Shown piece after piece: positions 16,163 to 24,880 of a stretch of DNA of 64,000 bases. Position numbers and translations under genes: made by a program. The notes below the pieces were generated by a model. The model was given only the letters and a program-made list of their open reading frames with translations, was not told the DNA's origin and ran no database searches. Source of the stretch: VBAS01 sp964508655 (GTDB lineage: Bacteria > Bacteroidota > Bacteroidia > Chitinophagales > Chitinophagaceae); the NCBI GenBank assembly GCA_964508655.1, contig CAZDUO010000008.1:1-64000 (forward strand), read 5' to 3'. Each line of letters opens with the position of its first letter. The first letter of the stretch is position 1.

Positions 16163-17890
16163 ATGGAAGCAGTGATAGAACAAAAAGCAGCCAGCTGGCT
16201 GACCGGGAATTTTGACGAAGCAACGAAGACAGCGTTGAAAAAATTACAGGAAGAAAACCCCAGGGAACTGGCCGATGCTTTTTACCGCAATCTCGAATTT
16301 GGCACGGGCGGGCTGCGGGGCATCATGGGTGTGGGCACCAACCGCATGAACAAATACACGGTGGGCATGGCCACGCAGGGCTTTGCCAATTACCTGTTGA
16401 AGACTTATCCCGGCGGACCGGTTCGTGTGGCCATTGCACATGACTGCCGGAACAACAGCCGCTTTTTTGCTGAAACCACTGCGAATGTTTTTGCCGCCAA
16501 CGGCATAAAAGTTTTTTTGTTTGAAAGCCTGCGCCCCACGCCGGAACTTTCTTTTGCCATTCGCCATCTCGGTTGCCAGGGAGGCGTGGTGTGTACTGCA
16601 TCGCACAACCCGAAAGAGTACAACGGTTATAAAGCGTACTGGAACGACGGCGGGCAACTGGTGCCGCCGCATGATAAAAATGTGATTAGGGAAGTGGAGA
16701 AAATCGCTTCGGTGGATGATGTAAAATGGAGCGGCGGCGAAGCCAACATCAGCATTATAGGAAAAGATATTGATGAAGCATACATTGAAATGGTGAAAAG
16801 CCTGAGTGTGTACCCGGAGGTGATTGAGAAACAGAACGACCTGAAGATTGTTTATACACCGATACACGGTACCGGCATCACCCTGGTGCCCAAAGTGCTG
16901 AAGCGGTTCGGCTTTACCAATATACACATCGTGGAAGAGCAAAGTAATGTGAGCGGTGATTTTCCCACGGTGGTTTATCCCAACCCTGAAGAAAGCGAAG
17001 CGATGAGCATTGGACTGAAGAAAGCAAAAGAACTGGATGCCGATATTCTGCTTGGCACCGACCCCGACAGCGACCGGGTTGGAATAGGCGTGAAAGATCA
17101 TAAAGGCAACTGGGTGCTGGTAAATGGCAACCAGACAGCCGTGCTTGCTTTCAACTACATGATTGAGGCAAGAAAGGCCAAAGGCCTTGCCCGGACCAAT
17201 GATATGGTGGTGAAAACAATTGTGACCACTGATGTGATTGATGAAATTGCCCGGCAGAATAATATCCATTGTTACAATGTGCTCACCGGCTTCAAATGGA
17301 TTGCGGAACTGATACGGGAAAAAGAAGGAAAAGAAAATTATGTAGTAGGCGGTGAGGAAAGCTATGGCCTGATGATTGGCGACAAAGTGAGGGATAAAGA
17401 TGCTATCAGCGCTGTGGCGCTGCTGTGCGAAATGGCGGCTTATGAAAAAAACAAAGGCCGGAGTTTGTTTGAAAAACTGATTGACCTGTATGTGCAGTAT
17501 GGTTTTTATAAAGAACACCTGATCTCCATAACCAAAAAAGGAATGGACGGCCAGCAGCAAATTGCCGAAATGATGGCCGGCTACCGCAACAACCCTCCCA
17601 ATTCAATCGCCGGCTCCGATGTGGTGCAACTGCTCGACTATGAAACAAGAAAAGGTAAAAACCTGATGACGGGAGAGGAGTGGGAGATAAAACTTCCCAA
17701 ATCGAATGTACTGCAGTTTATACTGGCCGACGGAAGCAAGATAAGCGCCAGACCCAGCGGCACAGAACCGAAGATTAAGTTTTACTTCAGTGTGCATACA
17801 AAGCTGTCAACTTCTTCTGATTTTGATACAATAAACAGTAAATTGGAACAGCAAACAGAGCGTATTATTTCAGATATGAATCTAAAATAA
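16163..17890 (+). CDS. Phosphoglucomutase/phosphomannomutase
   Basis: A 575-residue alpha-D-phosphohexomutase with all four motifs. These are the phosphoserine loop ('VVCTASHNPKEYNGYKAYW'), the metal loop ('GTDPDSDRVGIGV'), the sugar loop ('VVGGEESYGL') and the phosphate-binding loop ('SARPSGTEPKIKFYF'). Length and wording fit the PgcA/ManB-like group, which interconverts glucose-1-phosphate and glucose-6-phosphate (or the mannose equivalents) for envelope sugar synthesis and storage. The small membrane protein gene follows after 6 bases. Confidence 0.95.
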   Translation: MEAVIEQKAASWLTGNFDEATKTALKKLQEENPRELADAFYRNLEFGTGGLRGIMGVGTNRMNKYTVGMATQGFANYLLKTYPGGPVRVAIAHDCRNNSRFFAETTANVFAANGIKVFLFESLRPTPELSFAIRHLGCQGGVVCTASHNPKEYNGYKAYWNDGGQLVPPHDKNVIREVEKIASVDDVKWSGGEANISIIGKDIDEAYIEMVKSLSVYPEVIEKQNDLKIVYTPIHGTGITLVPKVLKRFGFTNIHIVEEQSNVSGDFPTVVYPNPEESEAMSIGLKKAKELDADILLGTDPDSDRVGIGVKDHKGNWVLVNGNQTAVLAFNYMIEARKAKGLARTNDMVVKTIVTTDVIDEIARQNNIHCYNVLTGFKWIAELIREKEGKENYVVGGEESYGLMIGDKVRDKDAISAVALLCEMAAYEKNKGRSLFEKLIDLYVQYGFYKEHLISITKKGMDGQQQIAEMMAGYRNNPPNSIAGSDVVQLLDYETRKGKNLMTGEEWEIKLPKSNVLQFILADGSKISARPSGTEPKIKFYFSVHTKLSTSSDFDTINSKLEQQTERIISDMNLK

Positions 17891-17896
17891 TTTTTT

Positions 17897-18091
17897 ATGT
17901 CTGAACGCACACGGATTATGATCGTCTTGCTGTCTGTTGTGTGTTTTAATGTCATTGACCAGTTGCTGCTGCGGAGCCGGCGTGGCATTACCGATACTTC
18001 ATTTTACTTTTCCCTTGTGGTTGCATTGATTGTTTATGCCTTGCTGGTAATTTTTTTCAGAAGAAAAAAGAAGTCGGATTTTTATTCCTGA
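17897..18091 (+). CDS. Small two-helix membrane protein
   Basis: A 64-residue protein with two hydrophobic segments ('IMIVLLSVVCFNVIDQLLL' and 'FYFSLVVALIVYALLVIFF') joined by 'RSRRGITDTS' and a Lys/Arg-rich end. It begins 6 bases after the mutase and is probably translated from the same message. No family recognised. Confidence 0.6.
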   Translation: MSERTRIMIVLLSVVCFNVIDQLLLRSRRGITDTSFYFSLVVALIVYALLVIFFRRKKKSDFYS

Positions 18092-18132
18092 AAAAAAATA
18101 ATGACCGTTCCAGGATTCTCCCTATAGTATCA

Positions 18133-20301
18133 TCAGGATCTTTTCTTCTCCGGCAATGCAAAGGCCACATACGCATCGCCGGATTTTGTTTTCAGCTTGC
18201 CACCGCCGCAGGCTATCACGATGTATTGTTTGCCGTTTAACTCATAAACAGCAGGGGTGGCAAAAGCGGGTGCAGGCAAATCGTATTCCCATAAAATTTT
18301 GCCGGTAAGTTTATTGTAAGCCCTGAACTTTCCATCTCTTGCGGCTGCAATGAACAGCAGACCGCCGGCTGTCACCACCGGGCCGCCGTAGTTTTCAGTG
18401 CCGGTTGGCGGAATGCCTTTTGCTTTCAGTTCCGGGTATTCACCCAGCGGATTTTTCCAGACCAGTTCACCTGTATTAAGATCTATTGCATTAAGAGTGC
18501 CCCATGGGGGCGACAATGCCGGATAACCTTCTTTGGTTAAAAATTTATTGTAGCCTGTAGAAGTATAGGGCATCCTGTGATAAGGATTTTCTTTTTCCGG
18601 CGGGCCGGTAAATTTTTTCTTTTGTTCGCTGGTAAGATTGAGCACAAAAGAAGCAATCGCTTTTTTCTCGGCTTCGTTCAATTGATTGTTGGCCGGCATC
18701 ATTCTGCGGCCGGTGGTAACAAGCTGAATAAACTGCTCCCCGGAATATTTTTTTTCAGATTCAACCAATGGCGGATTATTTCCGCTGCCCTGCATCTGCT
18801 CGCCGTGGCAGGTCATGCAGGCCTTCTTGTACAAGCGTTGGCCGGCGTCAAAATTGGTTTCAGCTTTTACCGGTTTATCTTTTACATCCACCATAGTAAG
18901 CACCCAGGGCATTTCATTGGCGTTTATATAAAGAATTCCTGTTTCCGGGTCAAAAGCAGGGCCGCCCCATTCGGCGCCGCCATCAAAGCCGGGAAAGATA
19001 ACCGTCCCCTGCATTGAAGGCGGATTAAACATGTGCCCGGTTTTATAAGAAGCCAGTTTTGCTTTTATATCCTGGTAAGATGAATCGGGAACAAGAGTGT
19101 TTAAATCATTTTCCGTCATCTGCTGCCGAACAAATGGTTTGGGAAATGTGGGATAAGGCTGAGTGGAGGAAAGTTTTTCTCCGGTTAAGCCGGTTTCCAC
19201 CGGTACCGGTCTTTCCTCAATTGGATAAACTGGTTTCCCCGTTGTTCTTTCAAATAAAAAAATAAAGCCCGACTTGGTGGGCTGTGCAATTGCTTCCATG
19301 TTCCTGCCGTCTTTTTTTATTGTAACCAATGCTGGCGGTGTAGGCACATCCCGGTCCCACACGTCGTGGTGTACGGTTTGAAAATGCCAGATTCTTTTAC
19401 CGGTGTTCGCATCCAGGGCAATCACACAATTGGCAAAAAGATTATTACCGGTTCTTTTGCCGCCATAAAAATCATAGGAAGCAGAACCGGTAGGTGCAAA
19501 CAAAATTCCTTTTTCTTCATCGAGGCTAAACCCTGACCAGCAATTGGCGCCGCCGATATTTTTCCATGCATCCTTATCATCCCATGTTTCATAACCCACT
19601 TCGCCCGGCTGAGGAATTGTGTGAAATATCCAGCGCAGCCTGCCTGTGCGCACATCATAAGCCCGGATATGCCCCGGCGCTGCTGCGGCGGCTTCATCCA
19701 CTCTTGAACCGAGAATATAAAGGTCTTTGTAAATAATGCCGGGGGATGTAGCGGTGATGAACATAGCCTGCACTTCACGGCCGAGGTCGTTGTGCAGGTC
19801 AACCAGGCCGCTGTCGCCAAAGTTTTTTACCAGTTGCCCGGTAGTGGCATTAATACAATGCAGGTAGGAACCGGCTACAAAGAAAATCCGCTTGTCAGCT
19901 TTACCATCCGTCCAGTACGTAACGCCGCGGTTATTGTTCAGGATAAAATGATAAAACTCCCTGTTGCGGAAAACTGAATCCGGATTAAACTCCCAGATTT
20001 TTCTGCCCGTGCCTGCATGCAAAGCAAACAACCGAAGGGTGGGGGAGGTGACGTACATCACCGTATCAATGATGATGGGGTTGCATTGTATCTGCGAAAA
20101 CTTTGCCGTGTCTGCATCGCCGGTATTGAAAATCCAGGCTGGCTGCAACCGGCTTACATTACTGGTATCAATTTGCGTTAATGAAGAGTAATGAATATTT
20201 TCTTTGCAGCCGTGATAAACCTCCCAGGTAGAATATTTTTTTTCTGACAAAGTGCAGGCAGCCAGCAGCAAAACGAGAATTGAAACTCTGAAAATTTTCA
20301 A
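18133..20301 (-). CDS. PQQ-dependent dehydrogenase with cytochrome c domain, lipoprotein
   Basis: A 722-residue quinoprotein. It begins at a TTG (20301): the in-frame codon two positions upstream is a stop (TAA), and TTG yields a good lipoprotein signal ('VSILVLLLAACTLSEKK', Cys16). The body is an eight-bladed PQQ propeller of the soluble glucose dehydrogenase/alcohol dehydrogenase type ('NNNRGVTYWTDGKADKRIFF', 'GGANCWSGFSLDEEKGILFAPTGSASYDFYGG', 'WHFQTVHHDVWDRDVP'). A c-type cytochrome domain is inserted before the last blades ('CMTCHGEQMQGSG', distal Met near 'RRMMPANNQL'). It would oxidise a sugar or alcohol in the periplasm and pass electrons to the haem. Confidence 0.92.
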   Translation of the reverse strand: MKIFRVSILVLLLAACTLSEKKYSTWEVYHGCKENIHYSSLTQIDTSNVSRLQPAWIFNTGDADTAKFSQIQCNPIIIDTVMYVTSPTLRLFALHAGTGRKIWEFNPDSVFRNREFYHFILNNNRGVTYWTDGKADKRIFFVAGSYLHCINATTGQLVKNFGDSGLVDLHNDLGREVQAMFITATSPGIIYKDLYILGSRVDEAAAAAPGHIRAYDVRTGRLRWIFHTIPQPGEVGYETWDDKDAWKNIGGANCWSGFSLDEEKGILFAPTGSASYDFYGGKRTGNNLFANCVIALDANTGKRIWHFQTVHHDVWDRDVPTPPALVTIKKDGRNMEAIAQPTKSGFIFLFERTTGKPVYPIEERPVPVETGLTGEKLSSTQPYPTFPKPFVRQQMTENDLNTLVPDSSYQDIKAKLASYKTGHMFNPPSMQGTVIFPGFDGGAEWGGPAFDPETGILYINANEMPWVLTMVDVKDKPVKAETNFDAGQRLYKKACMTCHGEQMQGSGNNPPLVESEKKYSGEQFIQLVTTGRRMMPANNQLNEAEKKAIASFVLNLTSEQKKKFTGPPEKENPYHRMPYTSTGYNKFLTKEGYPALSPPWGTLNAIDLNTGELVWKNPLGEYPELKAKGIPPTGTENYGGPVVTAGGLLFIAAARDGKFRAYNKLTGKILWEYDLPAPAFATPAVYELNGKQYIVIACGGGKLKTKSGDAYVAFALPEKKRS

Positions 20302-20309
20302 CTTTTATG

Positions 20310-20332
20310 ACTTTTTACTTTTTACTTTATCC
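20310..20332. repeat. Degenerate period-7 array (ACTTTTT)
   Basis: Heptamers acttttt, acttttt and actttat lie in register between two minus-strand genes and overlap the stop of the methyltransferase (20322-20324). A similar T-rich array lies at 12211-12233. Confidence 0.6.
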
Positions 20333-21122
20333 CTTCAATTACCCACGCCTGCAACGGACTTTTCAATGGCTGGTCCCCGAATTTTTCTGCCAGCACCCGT
20401 TGTACATGTTCTTCAATCGGCTTTACCAGCGCCGGATCTCTTTCACAGATAGAAAGATAAATGGGATTACCTTCCACCATACCGGTAGCCAGGTCAGCGG
20501 CGGAAGCACTGATTCCTTCTTTTTTTACCAGCGTTACTTTTACATCACTGAATCCGGCGCTGCCGGTAAGAGTTTTCAATTCTTTTTCTTCAAACATTGA
20601 AAACGGAATGTTGTAAAATACCGGCGGGTTGCCTTCAAAATAACTTTCTATAATCTTCCGGCCTTCGTGAATGGCAGGATTGTTTTCTACTTTATCCCAT
20701 GTATTATAAATCAGCTTACCGCCTGGCCGCAATACACGGTAAGCTTCACTCAATCCTTTTTCCTTATCAGGAAAAAACATCACGCCAAACTGGATTACTA
20801 TCAAATCAAAAGAGTTGTCGGCAAAAGGAAGTTCAAGTGCATCAGCTGTCATCCACTTAATGTGATTACCGGTCACTATCTTCCTGGCCGTTTCAATCAT
20901 GTCCGGGTTTAAGTCGGTGGCGGTAAGGGAATCATGCTTTAGCGATTTTGCCAAGTGAGCTGTCACCCGCCCGGTGCCGCAGGCTATCTCCAGTATGTCA
21001 TTGTATTTATTATCCTGCAGCCGTGCAACAAGGTCGAGTGCATAAGGCTCAAATAAAAATGGACCGAGATAACGTTCATAATTGGCGGGAATGCTTCCTG
21101 CAAAAGAAACGGTTTGTTCCAT
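20322..21122 (-). CDS. Class I SAM-dependent methyltransferase
   Basis: A soluble 266-residue Rossmann-type methyltransferase. Motif I is 'DILEIACGTGRVTAHLAKSL', the acidic residue is in 'LTATDLNPDMIETA', and the post-motif is 'ELPFADNSFDLIVIQFGVMFFPDKEKGLSEAYRVLRPGGKLIYNTWD'. This is the Methyltransf_11/UbiE-like group acting on small molecules; the substrate is not identifiable. The PQQ dehydrogenase starts 20 bases downstream, so the two may share a transcript. Confidence 0.88.
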   Translation of the reverse strand: MEQTVSFAGSIPANYERYLGPFLFEPYALDLVARLQDNKYNDILEIACGTGRVTAHLAKSLKHDSLTATDLNPDMIETARKIVTGNHIKWMTADALELPFADNSFDLIVIQFGVMFFPDKEKGLSEAYRVLRPGGKLIYNTWDKVENNPAIHEGRKIIESYFEGNPPVFYNIPFSMFEEKELKTLTGSAGFSDVKVTLVKKEGISASAADLATGMVEGNPIYLSICERDPALVKPIEEHVQRVLAEKFGDQPLKSPLQAWVIEGIK

Positions 21123-21144
21123 GGTTTGCTGGTTTAAAAAGATT

Positions 21145-21240
21145 AAGAGATTTAAGGAGTTTAACAGGTTTCAGAGGTTTTAAGCACAATTAACCATTGT
21201 ACTTTTTAAACCATTTAAACCCCTGGAAACTTTTGAACTT
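21145..21240. repeat. Inverted pair of period-9 arrays
   Basis: One arm reads agatttaag, gagtttaac, aggtttcag, aggttttaa. The opposite arm reads ctttttaaa, ccatttaaa, cccctggaa, acttttgaa. The arms are imperfect reverse complements and occupy the spacer between two minus-strand genes. Confidence 0.65.
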
Positions 21241-21245
21241 ATTAG

Positions 21246-22439
21246 TCAGTCAACCACCTTCTCCGTAATCTTCCCTGATTTTTTGTTTTTCAAAATCACT
21301 TTTTTAGCACCGTAGTGCGTTACTTCTTCTTTCACTAAAAAGTTTTCTGCATCGTAGTCTGTCAAATGACTTTCCTTCTTCACACCGGTTTTACCTCTCC
21401 AGGTATCGAGTTTCACCGGTTCCCATTGCTTTGAACTGGCAGAACGATAAGCTGCATCCAGGATACAGTTCACCACGTAGCCATCATAAAAACTTTCCTT
21501 TGGATGTTTACCCTGCTCCATCGAATTGAACATATCCATGAACATATGGTTATAGCCAAGCTCGTTCAGTTCATCGCCTACAGGAAAGAGCCATCCCGTG
21601 TTGCTTTCTGCTTTTTCAGCCACATAATCCGCTCCTTTGCCGGTAGTGAAAATTTCAAATCCTGTTCGCAAAAAACTGTTTATCCAGATGGTTCCTTCGG
21701 TTCCCATTACTTCATCACGCAGATCGAGCCCGCCGCGGAAGGTCCAGCTTACTTCAAACTGGCCAATGGCACCGTTCTCATATTTTACCAAACCGATGGC
21801 ATGGTCTTCCGCTTCAATCGGTTTTACCTGTGTGTCGGCCCAGCACATTACTTCCACTGGCCGTATATCTTTCCCGATATAGCTTCTTGTTATTTCCACG
21901 CAATGACAGCCGAGGTCGAGAATACATCCGCCTCCTGCCTGTTCCATGTCCCAGAACCAGTCGCTGTGCGGGCCGGGATGTGTTTCCCTCGATTTGGCCC
22001 ACAATATTCTGCCCAAGGCTCCTTTCTTTACACTCTCATAGGCTTTTAAAAATTTGGGAGTATAAACAAGGTCTTCAAGATAACCATTGAAGATGCCGGC
22101 TGTCTCCACTGCTTCCAGCATCCGTTTGGCTTCATCACCGTTGCGGCCAAGCGGTTTGGTAGTGATGACAGCTTTTTTGTGTTTGCAGCAAAGCATTACA
22201 GCAGGCTCGTGCAGGTTGTTGGGCAGCGAAATGCAAACCACATCCACATCCGGATGCGCTATGGCCTCTTCCATATTTGTTGTCCAGTGTTCGCAATTGT
22301 AATCTTTCGAAAATTTTTTTGCCGATTCTTCGCGGCGGGAGTACACACTGACTATTTTGTCTTTGCTGCGATAGCCCTGCAGCGAATCAGCATAAAACCT
22401 GCCGATAAATCCGGAGCCAAGCATGGCGATACGTTTCAT
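21246..22439 (-). CDS. Gfo/Idh/MocA family oxidoreductase
   Basis: A 397-residue NAD(P)-dependent dehydrogenase. The N-terminal Rossmann segment is 'RIAMLGSGFIGRFYADSL', and the family Lys-Pro signature corresponds to 'KKAVITTKPLGRNGDEAKRML'. The substrate domain includes 'GGGCILDLGCHCVEITRSYIG', which holds the catalytic-type Asp and His. Members oxidise or epimerise sugars, inositols and related polyols; the exact substrate is not readable. It begins 14 bases after the phytanoyl-CoA dioxygenase-like gene (stop at 22454), and the two are probably an operon for one catabolic step pair. Confidence 0.92.
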   Translation of the reverse strand: MKRIAMLGSGFIGRFYADSLQGYRSKDKIVSVYSRREESAKKFSKDYNCEHWTTNMEEAIAHPDVDVVCISLPNNLHEPAVMLCCKHKKAVITTKPLGRNGDEAKRMLEAVETAGIFNGYLEDLVYTPKFLKAYESVKKGALGRILWAKSRETHPGPHSDWFWDMEQAGGGCILDLGCHCVEITRSYIGKDIRPVEVMCWADTQVKPIEAEDHAIGLVKYENGAIGQFEVSWTFRGGLDLRDEVMGTEGTIWINSFLRTGFEIFTTGKGADYVAEKAESNTGWLFPVGDELNELGYNHMFMDMFNSMEQGKHPKESFYDGYVVNCILDAAYRSASSKQWEPVKLDTWRGKTGVKKESHLTDYDAENFLVKEEVTHYGAKKVILKNKKSGKITEKVVD

Positions 22440-22453
22440 AGTCGTTTTATTTA

Positions 22454-23311
22454 TTAGTTTGTTTTTACTTCATTTTCCCAGCCGGTTTCTTTCAGCGCCG
22501 GGTCTTTTTCTTTTTTAAGAAAATCGCCACCCGCTGAAGCGCCAGTAGTTTCCGATTTCAGCAAAGCATCATCAGGCACCATCTGCACCGGCTGCCGCCA
22601 CGAGACCGAATCATCGTTGTAGGCGGGGTTGGAAAGCGAATTGTAGCACGAAATAATCGACCAGCGTGGTTTGTCACTCAAATTTGCTTCGCTGCGGTGC
22701 AGCAGATTGCTATGAAAAAACAGGGCATCACCGGGTTGCAGCTCCACATACACTTGTTCCATTGTTTCCAGGCAATGGTTTACCATCACCGTATCGGCGC
22801 CCACCTGCTCGCCGGCAAAACCATGATTTACCCTGCCCAGTTTATGCGAGCCTTTGATTACCTGCAGGCAACCGTTTTCTTTTGATGCTTCAGTCAGCGC
22901 AATCATTACACTTACCAGCTGGTCGGGAAACAGGAATTGGTTTTTGTACCAGTAGCCATAATCCTGGTGCCATTCCCAGGCGCCGCCCACCCGCGGTTCT
23001 TTTTGCATCAGCTTGGTATGAAAATGACAAACAGGGCTTTCACTGTCGAGTAGCCGGGCAACTGATTTTACCATCCTTTCGCTGCGCAGCATCAGGCTGT
23101 ATATGTCATTGCCGGGAGTAAACCAGAGTGTGAGCTTTGTTTTGCGGCCGCTCTGGTCGTTCAGGTCAAGTGCATTTTCTTTCATCACAACATCACCAAC
23201 AGCCAGCCCGTACAGTTTATCAATCTCTTCGTGACTGAAAAATTTATCCCGGATAACATAGCCGTCCCGGCGAAAAGCATTTACTTCCGCATCGGAGAGC
23301 ACATAATTCAT
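22454..23311 (-). CDS. Phytanoyl-CoA dioxygenase (PhyH) family protein
   Basis: A 285-residue Fe(II)/2-oxoglutarate dioxygenase-type protein from the ATG at 23311 (MNYVLSDAEVNAFRRDGYVIRDKFF). A longer frame to 23455 exists, but its extra residues are translated from repeat arrays (for example 'EVRSRKSEVG') and should not be annotated. The iron ligands are His and Asp of 'WEWHQDYGYWY' and a distal His in 'DALFFHSNLLHRSEAN'. Family members hydroxylate diverse small molecules; the substrate is unknown. It is the first gene of a unit with the Gfo/Idh oxidoreductase. Confidence 0.88.
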   Translation of the reverse strand: MNYVLSDAEVNAFRRDGYVIRDKFFSHEEIDKLYGLAVGDVVMKENALDLNDQSGRKTKLTLWFTPGNDIYSLMLRSERMVKSVARLLDSESPVCHFHTKLMQKEPRVGGAWEWHQDYGYWYKNQFLFPDQLVSVMIALTEASKENGCLQVIKGSHKLGRVNHGFAGEQVGADTVMVNHCLETMEQVYVELQPGDALFFHSNLLHRSEANLSDKPRWSIISCYNSLSNPAYNDDSVSWRQPVQMVPDDALLKSETTGASAGGDFLKKEKDPALKETGWENEVKTN

Positions 23312-23348
23312 AGGCAGCAATTTTTTTTGAAAAGTACGAAAGAATATT

Positions 23349-23412
23349 GAACGAGGAGCAAGGGAAGAGAATATAGAACAAGGAATGAAGAAGGATGAAG
23401 GAATGAGCAGAG
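23349..23412. repeat. Degenerate period-8 array (purine-rich)
   Basis: Octamers gaacgagg, agcaaggg, aagagaat, atagaaca, aggaatga, agaaggat, gaaggaat and gagcagag lie in register and abut a period-7 array on the right. Confidence 0.65.
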
Positions 23413-23454
23413 TTCCGACTTCTGACTTCCGGCTTCTGACTTCAGCATCCTCCA
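23413..23454. repeat. Period-7 array (TTCTGAC/TTCCGGC), left of pcm
   Basis: Six heptamers in register: ttccgac, ttctgac, ttccggc, ttctgac, ttcagca, tcctcca. The same heptamers build the insertion in ribF. Confidence 0.8.
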
Positions 23455-23508
23455 CCTTTTTTTCTCCTTTTCTCTTTTAAACTCTTCGCCCTAAATTGCA
23501 CCCCGATT

Positions 23509-24162
23509 ATGCGACCGACAGAAGATACTTACCGCCACAAAGGACTGCGCAAAAAACTGGTGGATGGCATTCGCAGCAAGGGCATAACGGATGAAAAAAT
23601 ACTGGACGCTATCAATAAAATTCCCCGGCATTTTTTTCTCGACTCGGCATTTGATGATGTGGCTTACGAAGACCGTGCCTTTCCCATTGGCGAAGGACAA
23701 ACTATATCGCAACCTTACACTGTGGCTTACCAGACGCAGCTTTTACAGATTAAGCCATTTGAAAAAGTGCTGGAGATAGGAACCGGCAGCGGCTACCAGG
23801 CCTGTGTGCTGGCCGAGCTGGGGGTGCAGGTTTTTACCATCGAACGGCAAAAAAAATTATTTGACAGCAACAAAGAATTTTACTACCTGAAAAGATATCC
23901 TGGTATAAAATTTTTTTATGGCGACGGGTATGATGGCCTTCCCACCTTTGCCCCATTTGACAAAATACTCATCACGGCCGCCGCTCCTGAAATTCCGCCA
24001 AAGCTTATTGAGCAGTTAAAGCCCGGCGGCATGCTGGTGCTGCCGCTTGGCGCCGGCGAAGTGCAGCAGATGCGCCGCATTACCAAACTGGAAAGCAACG
24101 CTATTAAAGAAGAAGTGTTTGACCATTTTTCTTTTGTGCCGATGGTGGAGGGGAAGAAGTAA
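23509..24162 (+). CDS. pcm: Protein-L-isoaspartate O-methyltransferase
   Basis: A soluble 217-residue enzyme that methylates L-isoaspartyl residues in damaged proteins with S-adenosylmethionine, starting their repair. The family signature is 'IPRHFFLDSAFDDVAYEDRAFPIGEGQTISQPYTVAYQTQLL', here including the substrate-binding 'TISQPY' segment. The SAM loop is 'VLEIGTGSGYQACVLAELG', followed by 'KILITAAAPEIPPKLIEQLKPGG'. The gene is flanked by period-7 repeat arrays on both sides (23413-23454 and 24171-24268). Confidence 0.96.
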   Translation: MRPTEDTYRHKGLRKKLVDGIRSKGITDEKILDAINKIPRHFFLDSAFDDVAYEDRAFPIGEGQTISQPYTVAYQTQLLQIKPFEKVLEIGTGSGYQACVLAELGVQVFTIERQKKLFDSNKEFYYLKRYPGIKFFYGDGYDGLPTFAPFDKILITAAAPEIPPKLIEQLKPGGMLVLPLGAGEVQQMRRITKLESNAIKEEVFDHFSFVPMVEGKK

Positions 24163-24170
24163 GGACGGAG

Positions 24171-24268
24171 GTCGGAGGACAGAACACAGGATTCGGGATT
24201 CAGTAGTCAGAAGACTAACTCCGACATCAGACATCAGACTTCAGACTTCAGACATCAGATATCCGGTT
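24171..24268. repeat. Period-7 array of 14 units, right of pcm
   Basis: Fourteen heptamers in register, from gtcggag, gacagaa, cacagga to tcagaca, tcagact, tcagact, tcagaca, tcagata, tccggtt. The two halves tend to be reverse complements (gtcggag at 24171 against ctccgac at 24219). It fills the space between pcm and the LemA gene stop. Confidence 0.85.
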
Positions 24269-24269
24269 T

Positions 24270-24830
24270 CTAAAATTTCACTTTCGGCGGTTCTTCCATC
24301 ATCTCTCTACTGGCCACACCCAAATCAAACATCACTGCCCGGCGAAAACCAAAATTAATTGCAAGCAGGTTTGAAGGAAAAGTTTCCACAGCATTGTTAT
24401 ATTTCATTGTGGCGCTGTTAAAATAATTGCGTGTAGCAGCCAGGCGGTTTTCAATTTCATCCAGCTTCTGCTGCAGCTGAAGAAAATTCTGATTGGCTTT
24501 CAAATCAGGATATGCTTCCAGTTGCACATGCAGGCCCTGCAGAGCAGCGGATAGTTTTTTTTCGGCTTCAATTTTATCATCAATGGTTTTGGCGGCAGCG
24601 GCAGCCGACCGGGCTTCGGTTACTTTTGTCAGTGTTTCTCTTTCATGTCCTGCATATCCTTTCACCGTTTCCACCAGTTGCGGCACCAGGTCGTGGCGCA
24701 GGCGAAGCTGCACATCCATATCGGCAAAGGCCGTTTCCCTCCTGTTGCGCAAGCTCACCAACCGGTTGAAAAGAATGACGGTCCAGGTGACAAGCATGCC
24801 GAGAACAACAAGAAAAATGATAAATCCCAT
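24270..24830 (-). CDS. lemA: LemA family protein
   Basis: A 186-residue protein with one N-terminal membrane helix (about 2-22). The LemA coiled-helical domain follows ('LVSLRNRRETAFADMDVQLRLRHDLVPQLVETVKGYAGHE', 'LDEIENRLAATRNYFNSATMKYNNAVETFPSNLLA'). LemA proteins are membrane-anchored with an extracytoplasmic helical bundle; their role is poorly defined. The usual downstream TPM/DUF2207 partner is absent here. The gene stop is 2 bases from the end of a repeat array. Confidence 0.9.
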   Translation of the reverse strand: MGFIIFLVVLGMLVTWTVILFNRLVSLRNRRETAFADMDVQLRLRHDLVPQLVETVKGYAGHERETLTKVTEARSAAAAAKTIDDKIEAEKKLSAALQGLHVQLEAYPDLKANQNFLQLQQKLDEIENRLAATRNYFNSATMKYNNAVETFPSNLLAINFGFRRAVMFDLGVASREMMEEPPKVKF

Positions 24831-24880
24831 GGTCTTATTTTGAAATGAAATTAATAAAATTCATTTCACCACGGGAGTAA

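Noticed and set aside
16244..17560. 438-codon open frame opposite the phosphohexomutase
   Set aside because: It is the antisense of a fully conserved gene, is rich in His/Phe/Ile as expected from the complement, and has no domain or ribosome site.
22454..23455. Long form of the PhyH-like protein starting at 23455
   Set aside because: The extra 48 residues are translated from period-8 and period-7 repeat DNA; the ATG at 23311 starts the conserved domain.
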